64,000 nucleotides of DNA from Betaproteobacteria bacterium (GTDB lineage Bacteria; Pseudomonadota; Gammaproteobacteria; Burkholderiales; Burkholderiaceae_C). Positions 59,886 to 64,000 of the stretch are shown piece after piece. The translations under genes and the position numbers were made by a program. Location of the stretch: contig JADIZZ010000019.1 in assembly GCA_016704535.1 (NCBI GenBank), positions 1-64,000 of the forward strand. Reading direction: 5' to 3'. Below the pieces are notes generated by a model that had not been told where the DNA came from, did not search any database, and was given only the letters and a program-made list of their open reading frames with translations. Within the stretch, counting starts at the first letter, position 1. The number at the start of each line of letters is the position of its first letter.

Positions 59886-61337
59886 ATGCCGATTGACCGT
59901 GCCCACGACTACCGAGAAGAGGCGATGCGCATCGGTGGCGAGCGCGACGTCGGCGATGGTCGCCGTCTCGAGGTGCTCGACCCGTACATGGGCTTGAGCG
60001 TCGGCAGCGTGCCCCTGGCGAGGGTGGACGACGTGCGGCGCGCCATGACGATTGCCCGTGCCTACAGGCCGCGCTTGTCGCGCCACGAGCGAGCCGAGAT
60101 CCTGACCCGGGCTGCCGGAGCCGTGGTGGCGCGACGCGACGAGATCAGCGCGCTGATCACCGCCGAGTCGGGCCTGTGCCGCAAGGACAGCCTGTACGAG
60201 GCAGGTCGGGTGCGCGACGTGCTGGCCTTCGGCGCGGCCGCGGCGTTGGACGACGATGGCCGGGTGTTCTCCTGCGACATCACCCCGCATGGTCGGCAGC
60301 GCCGCGTCTACACGCAGCGTGATCCGCTGCTGGGTGTGATCGTCGCCATCACGCCGTTCAACCATCCGATGAACCAGGTCGCGCACAAGGTCGTGCCGGC
60401 CATCGCCACCAACAACCGCATGGTGCTCAAGCCGTCGGAGAAGGTGCCGCTGTCGGCCCTGCTGCTGGCCGACATCCTCTACGAGGCCGGGCTGCCGCCG
60501 CCGATGCTGCAGGTCGTCACGGGCCACCCGGCGGAGATCGGCGACGAACTGCTGACCCACCCGGACGTCGACTTGGTCAGCTTCACCGGCGGCGTGGCGA
60601 TCGGCAAGTACATTGCGGGCCGGGTGGGCTACCGCCGCACCGTGCTGGAACTCGGCGGCAACGACCCCCTGATCGTCATGGACGACGCCGACCTCGACGA
60701 AGCTGCGGCGCTCGCCGCTGCCGGGTCGTACAAGAACTCCGGTCAGCGCTGCACGGCCGTCAAGCGCATCCTGGTGCATGAGGCGGTGGCCGACGACTTT
60801 ACCGACCGGCTGGTCGAACGCACCCGCCGCTGGAGTTACGGCGACCCCAACGATCCCCAGCTCGACATGGGCACGGTGATCGACGACGCCGCGGCGCGGC
60901 TGTTCGAGACGCGGGTCGACGAGGCCATCGCTCAGGGCGCGCGTCTCTTGTGCGGCCACCGGCGCGAAGGCGCTCTCTACGCGCCGACGGTGATTGACCG
61001 CGTGCGCCCGGAGATGACGGTGGTGCGCGAAGAGACCTTCGGCCCGGTATCGCCGGTGCTGCGCTTCGGGTCCATCGACGAGGCCATCGCCATCGTCAAT
61101 GGCAGCGCCTACGGGCTTTCCTCGGGTGTGTGCACCAACCGCCTGGATGTCGTCACGCGGCTGGTCAATGAACTCCAAGTGGGCAGCCTGAACGTGCGCG
61201 AGGTGCCCGGCTACCGGCTCGAACTGACACCCTTTGGCGGCATCAAGGACTCAGGACTCGGCCACAAGGAAGGCGTGCTCGAGGCAATGAAGGGCTTCAC
61301 CAACCTCAAGACGTACTCGCTGCCCTGGCCGACATGA
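59886..61337 (+). CDS. phnY: phosphonoacetaldehyde dehydrogenase
   Basis: A 483-residue aldehyde dehydrogenase that should oxidise phosphonoacetaldehyde to phosphonoacetate, linking PhnW and PhnA. Features: GVIVAITPFNHPMNQVAHKV, MVLKPSEKVPLSALL, SFTGGVAIGKYIA, ELGGNDPLIV (general base Glu), NSGQRCTAVKRILVHE with the catalytic Cys, EETFGPVSPVLRF and LTPFGGIKDSGLGHKEG. It is divergent from phnC with a 240-bp gap that carries the Pho box. No dedicated phn regulator is encoded in the window. Confidence 0.9.
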   Translation: MPIDRAHDYREEAMRIGGERDVGDGRRLEVLDPYMGLSVGSVPLARVDDVRRAMTIARAYRPRLSRHERAEILTRAAGAVVARRDEISALITAESGLCRKDSLYEAGRVRDVLAFGAAAALDDDGRVFSCDITPHGRQRRVYTQRDPLLGVIVAITPFNHPMNQVAHKVVPAIATNNRMVLKPSEKVPLSALLLADILYEAGLPPPMLQVVTGHPAEIGDELLTHPDVDLVSFTGGVAIGKYIAGRVGYRRTVLELGGNDPLIVMDDADLDEAAALAAAGSYKNSGQRCTAVKRILVHEAVADDFTDRLVERTRRWSYGDPNDPQLDMGTVIDDAAARLFETRVDEAIAQGARLLCGHRREGALYAPTVIDRVRPEMTVVREETFGPVSPVLRFGSIDEAIAIVNGSAYGLSSGVCTNRLDVVTRLVNELQVGSLNVREVPGYRLELTPFGGIKDSGLGHKEGVLEAMKGFTNLKTYSLPWPT

Positions 61338-61360
61338 GGCTGAAAGCACAGTGACAGGCC

Positions 61361-63016
61361 TTAACCTTGAAGCCGCTTCCGGAGCACCTCCGTTAGCAAC
61401 CCGAGGCGAATGGCCTTGTTCGTCAGCCCAGCATCCTGCCACCACCAGCCATCGGCCAGCATTTCGCGCGCGGCCGCCACGAAGCGGGACACCACCTCGT
61501 CGAAGTCTGCCTGGGTGTAGTTGAGGCTGAAGATCAGTCGGCCGGTGCCCACCCAACTCAGGTGCAGGCCATGGGCGCGAAGGTAGAACTGCAGCATCCA
61601 GTTGTAGCGCGAGGGCTGCGTGTAGAAGACCGTCCACACGCTGGACAGGTTGGCCACCTGCACCGGCAGACCGGCCTCGCGCAGACTGCGGTTCATCTGT
61701 TCGGCGCGGCGGTTCCAGGTGGCGTCGAGGTCGGCGTAGATCGCTTGCACAGGCGCGCTGTGCAGGCGTTCCAGGAAGACCTGCATGGCGCCCATCACAT
61801 ACGGGTGGGCGTTGAAGGTGCCGCGTGCAAAGCAGATGTCGGCGGGGCGTTCTTCGCGGTAGCGTTTCATCAACGCCGCCTTGCCGCAGACCACGCCCAC
61901 CGGCAGGCCGCCGCCCAGGGTCTTGCCGTAGGTGACGAGGTCGGCTCGCACGCCGAAGTATTCCTGCGCACCGCCCGGCGCCAGCCGGAAGCCCATGAAC
62001 ACCTCGTCGAAGATCAGCACGATGCCGCGCTCGGTACACACCTGGCGCAGTTCGTTCAGCCATGTGGTGTAGGCATCGCGGTCGAAGTGGGCGCGGCGGC
62101 CGCTGTCCACTGCGGTGTTGTCCGACGGCGCGGCCTTGTTCGGGTGCAGCGCCTGCAGCGGGTTCACAAGCACGCAGGCGATGTCGCTCCGGCGTCGCAG
62201 CACGCGCAGGGTGTCGGTATCCATCTCCTTCAGCGTGTAGGTGTGGCCGGGCGGCAGCGGGTTGCCGGGTCCGGGTTGCACGTCTTCCCACCAGCCGTGG
62301 TAGGCGCCATTGAAGCGCACCAGGTACTTGCGCTTCGTGTGATACCGCGCCAAACGCACGGCTTGCATGACGGCCTCGGTACCGCTCATGTGGAAGCTCA
62401 CCTCGTCCAGGCCCGAGATGGCGCGCAGCTTCGCCACGTTGGCGGCCACGGCCGGGTGGTAGCTGCCGAGGATGGGGCCGAGCTCGGCCACGCGCGCGCT
62501 GCCCTCGGCAATGCAGGTCTTGTAGAAGTCATGGCCGAACACGTTCACGCCGTACGACCCTGTCAGGTCGTAGAACGCATGGCCGTCCAGGTCGGTGACG
62601 GTCACGCCGTCGGTGCGCTGCACGAAGGCGCCCACCGCGAGATGCTGGCGCAAGTAGGGGCTGTACTGGAAGGGTACGCGGTAGGCGCCTGTGAACTGCA
62701 GGTCGGACAGCCCCTCGCGAGCCTGCCGTGTGGCTTCGATGCTCTTGGCATGGCGCGTGCCCAACTGTGCGGCCAGGCGTGTGAAGCCGGCGCGGCGTTG
62801 CGTCTGCACCGCAGCCGGTGCACCGTCGCTGCCGAAGAAGCGCGCCTCATCGTAGGCATAGCCCGGCAGCAGGCGCGCCACGCGCTTGGCCATGCGGGAG
62901 TGGCCGCCGAGCGAAGGGTGTTTGGCCAGCGAAAGCTCCAGGCGCCTCCTGGCCATCGGGAAGGCGGCGGCCAGGGATGCCAGGGCGATGGCACTCAGCA
63001 CGACGGGTTCGCTCAT
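61361..63016 (-). CDS. class III aminotransferase, glutamate-1-semialdehyde aminomutase-like
   Basis: A 551-residue PLP enzyme. The first about 100 residues are an extra N-terminal region (SAIALASLAAAFPMARRRLE, hydrophobic, then basic) not in HemL. The class III core follows: YDLTGSYGVNVFGHDFYKTC, SFHMSGTEAVMQAVRLAR, YLVRFNGAYHGWWEDVQPGP, LIFDEVFMGFR and the PLP lysine in TYGKTLGGGLPVGVV. It is too divergent and extended to be the haem-pathway HemL. The divergent phosphatidylserine decarboxylase and Pho-like repeats suggest amino-lipid metabolism. Its 3' end is 23 bp from convergent phnY. Confidence 0.85.
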   Translation of the reverse strand: MSEPVVLSAIALASLAAAFPMARRRLELSLAKHPSLGGHSRMAKRVARLLPGYAYDEARFFGSDGAPAAVQTQRRAGFTRLAAQLGTRHAKSIEATRQAREGLSDLQFTGAYRVPFQYSPYLRQHLAVGAFVQRTDGVTVTDLDGHAFYDLTGSYGVNVFGHDFYKTCIAEGSARVAELGPILGSYHPAVAANVAKLRAISGLDEVSFHMSGTEAVMQAVRLARYHTKRKYLVRFNGAYHGWWEDVQPGPGNPLPPGHTYTLKEMDTDTLRVLRRRSDIACVLVNPLQALHPNKAAPSDNTAVDSGRRAHFDRDAYTTWLNELRQVCTERGIVLIFDEVFMGFRLAPGGAQEYFGVRADLVTYGKTLGGGLPVGVVCGKAALMKRYREERPADICFARGTFNAHPYVMGAMQVFLERLHSAPVQAIYADLDATWNRRAEQMNRSLREAGLPVQVANLSSVWTVFYTQPSRYNWMLQFYLRAHGLHLSWVGTGRLIFSLNYTQADFDEVVSRFVAAAREMLADGWWWQDAGLTNKAIRLGLLTEVLRKRLQG

Positions 63017-63059
63017 GGTCTGCTCGAAGTGGATGAACCGTCACGTTTTACGGGTCTGT

Positions 63060-63077
63060 CTTGACAGCGTGATGAAT
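63060..63077 (-). promoter_or_regulatory. PhoB-box-like repeat upstream of the aminotransferase
   Basis: Minus strand: ATTCATC, 4 nt, TGTCAAG, an 11-nt period between the TCA cores. It lies 43 nt upstream of the start. Confidence 0.4.
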
Positions 63078-63112
63078 GTCGCCATCGTGACTTCATCGTG
63101 TCGACGCACGAA

Positions 63113-63130
63113 GGTCACGACGGTGTCATC
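63113..63130 (+). promoter_or_regulatory. PhoB-box-like repeat upstream of the decarboxylase
   Basis: GGTCACG, 4 nt, TGTCATC: TCAC at 63115 and TCAT at 63126, 11 nt apart. It ends 23 nt before the ATG at 63154. Confidence 0.45.
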
Positions 63131-63153
63131 AGGCCACCCGAGCATTCGCTTTC

Positions 63154-64000
63154 ATGAATTTGGCCGGCATCCGCGACCGCCTGCTGCTGCAGGAAGACCT
63201 CAATTTCCTGCTCACCAATCGCGTGCCGCGCATCGCGCTGACGCGCTTCATGGGGTGGTTCAGCCAGATCCGCAATCCGTGGGTATGCCGCGCATCGATC
63301 GCCGCTTGGCGGTTGTTCACCGAGCTGGATCTCAGCGAAGCCAAGGCGACGCACTTCGAAAGCCTTCATGCCTGCTTCACACGCGAGTTGAAGCCCGGTG
63401 CGCGCACGGTCGACATGGCGCCCGGGGTGCTGGCCAGCCCATGCGACGCCATCGTCGGCGCCTGTGGCCCGGTCGATGCCGGCATGGTGCTGCAGGCCAA
63501 GGGCTCGCCCTACCGCATGCAGGACCTGTTCGGCGCAGCGGCCCGGGCTGCACCGTTCGAGGGCGGCACCTACGTCACGCTGCGTCTCACGTCCAGCATG
63601 TACCACCGCTTCCACGCGCCCTGTGACGGCCGCATTCAGCATGTCAGCTACATCAGTGGCGACACCTGGAACGTCAACCCGATCGCGCTGAAGCGCGTGC
63701 GCGCGCTGTTCTGCCGAAACGAGCGCGCCGTCATTCGCATGCAGTCGTGCGACGGCACGCCACTGGCACTGGTGCCCGTGGCCGCCATCCTGGTGGCCAG
63801 CATCCGGCTGCACTTTCTGAACGTGCTGTTGCACCTGCGCTGGACCGGCCCGAACGAGATGCCTTGCGACCATGCCGTTGCCAAAGGTCAGGAACTGGGC
63901 TGGTTCGAGCACGGCTCCACCATCATCGTCTTCGCCCCGCCAGGCGTGCGCCTGGCACCGGACATCGAGAGCGGTGAACACATCCGCATGGGCCAGGCCC
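63154..64000 (+). CDS. psd: phosphatidylserine decarboxylase (3' end outside window)
   Basis: At least 282 residues, open to the window edge. Starts MNLAGIRDRLLLQEDLNFLL. Psd signatures: RFMGWFSQI, FTRELKPGAR, SPCDAIVGACGPVD, YVTLRLTSSMYHRFHAPCDG and the pyruvoyl-forming GST in LGWFEHGSTIIVF, where the chain cleaves itself. It converts phosphatidylserine to phosphatidylethanolamine at the inner membrane. It is divergent from the class III aminotransferase with Pho-like repeats between, so this may be a phosphate-responsive paralogue rather than the housekeeping enzyme. Confidence 0.92.
   Translation, partial: MNLAGIRDRLLLQEDLNFLLTNRVPRIALTRFMGWFSQIRNPWVCRASIAAWRLFTELDLSEAKATHFESLHACFTRELKPGARTVDMAPGVLASPCDAIVGACGPVDAGMVLQAKGSPYRMQDLFGAAARAAPFEGGTYVTLRLTSSMYHRFHAPCDGRIQHVSYISGDTWNVNPIALKRVRALFCRNERAVIRMQSCDGTPLALVPVAAILVASIRLHFLNVLLHLRWTGPNEMPCDHAVAKGQELGWFEHGSTIIVFAPPGVRLAPDIESGEHIRMGQA

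Noticed and set aside
61361..63016. Calling the class III aminotransferase hemL
   Set aside because: The N-terminal extension, divergence in the core and lipid-gene context argue against the haem-pathway enzyme.
1..64000. CRISPR arrays, rRNA or tRNA genes, replication origin
   Set aside because: No regularly spaced direct repeats with unique spacers, no recognisable tRNA/rRNA sequence and no DnaA-box or iteron cluster were seen.

Overview
This 64 kb window comes from a high-G+C proteobacterium. The mix of families and the protein sequences point to Burkholderiales (Betaproteobacteria; Rubrivivax/Leptothrix-like), but no rRNA or core marker is present, so the assignment is inference. Most of the sequence is chromosomal-looking. 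An accessory stretch at about 20.6-45.5 kb carries gene relics, two toxin-antitoxin pairs, two beta-lactamase-fold proteins and gene-poor gaps.

Layout. 0-0.75 kb: a broken acetyltransferase ending in an attC-like site, so probably an integron gene cassette. 1.2-4.7 kb: two overlapping cyclic-di-GMP genes. 4.9-10.5 kb: alkaline phosphatase PhoD, a small lipoprotein, lysophospholipid transporter LplT, a group 4 glycosyltransferase and a membrane protein, with PhoB-box-like 11-nt repeats in the promoters. 10.6-20.6 kb: a compact cluster with a creatininase-family amidohydrolase, a GTP cyclohydrolase II (RibA-like), a stand-alone RibD-type reductase, a SAM methyltransferase, a glycosyltransferase, a divergent 6-pyruvoyl-tetrahydropterin-synthase-like protein, a frameshifted zinc-type dehydrogenase, a CDP-alcohol phosphotransferase and a YceI protein. 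It reads like an uncharacterised pathway drawing on early riboflavin/pterin chemistry.

20.6-45.5 kb: a GYD-domain protein, an IS91-type transposase relic, an exported DUF1800/DUF1501 pair, a frameshifted porin, an OmpA-type protein with compensating frameshifts, two PIN-toxin modules, a GAF-GGDEF protein, an oxidoreductase, a class A beta-lactamase beside a truncated LysR gene, exported hydrolases, and two tandem paralogous exported proteins with an SGH...GCNT signature that suggests a caspase/CHAT-like cysteine dyad. Also here are an AI-2E-family permease, a CsbD protein and several gene fragments.

45.6-53.4 kb: an EAL-CBS-GGDEF protein, a DUF3562 protein, and a pyruvate phosphate dikinase-like protein without its PEP/pyruvate barrel, translationally coupled to a protein with a PhoU-like end. 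53.4-61.3 kb: a phosphonate locus, phnC-phnD-phnE-phnA-alcohol dehydrogenase-phnW on the minus strand and phnY divergent. It encodes uptake of 2-aminoethylphosphonate and its conversion through phosphonoacetaldehyde and phosphonoacetate to acetate and phosphate. 61.4-64 kb: a class III aminotransferase divergent from a phosphatidylserine decarboxylase that runs off the window.

A unifying theme is phosphate limitation. PhoD, LplT, the first glycosyltransferase, the phosphonate operon and the aminotransferase/decarboxylase pair all have PhoB-box-like repeats upstream, linking phosphate scavenging, phosphonate use and lipid remodelling. Several frameshifts (32-675, 17920-18976, 25727-26738, about 27275-27305) could be decay or sequencing error. 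No tRNA, rRNA or CRISPR array was found.
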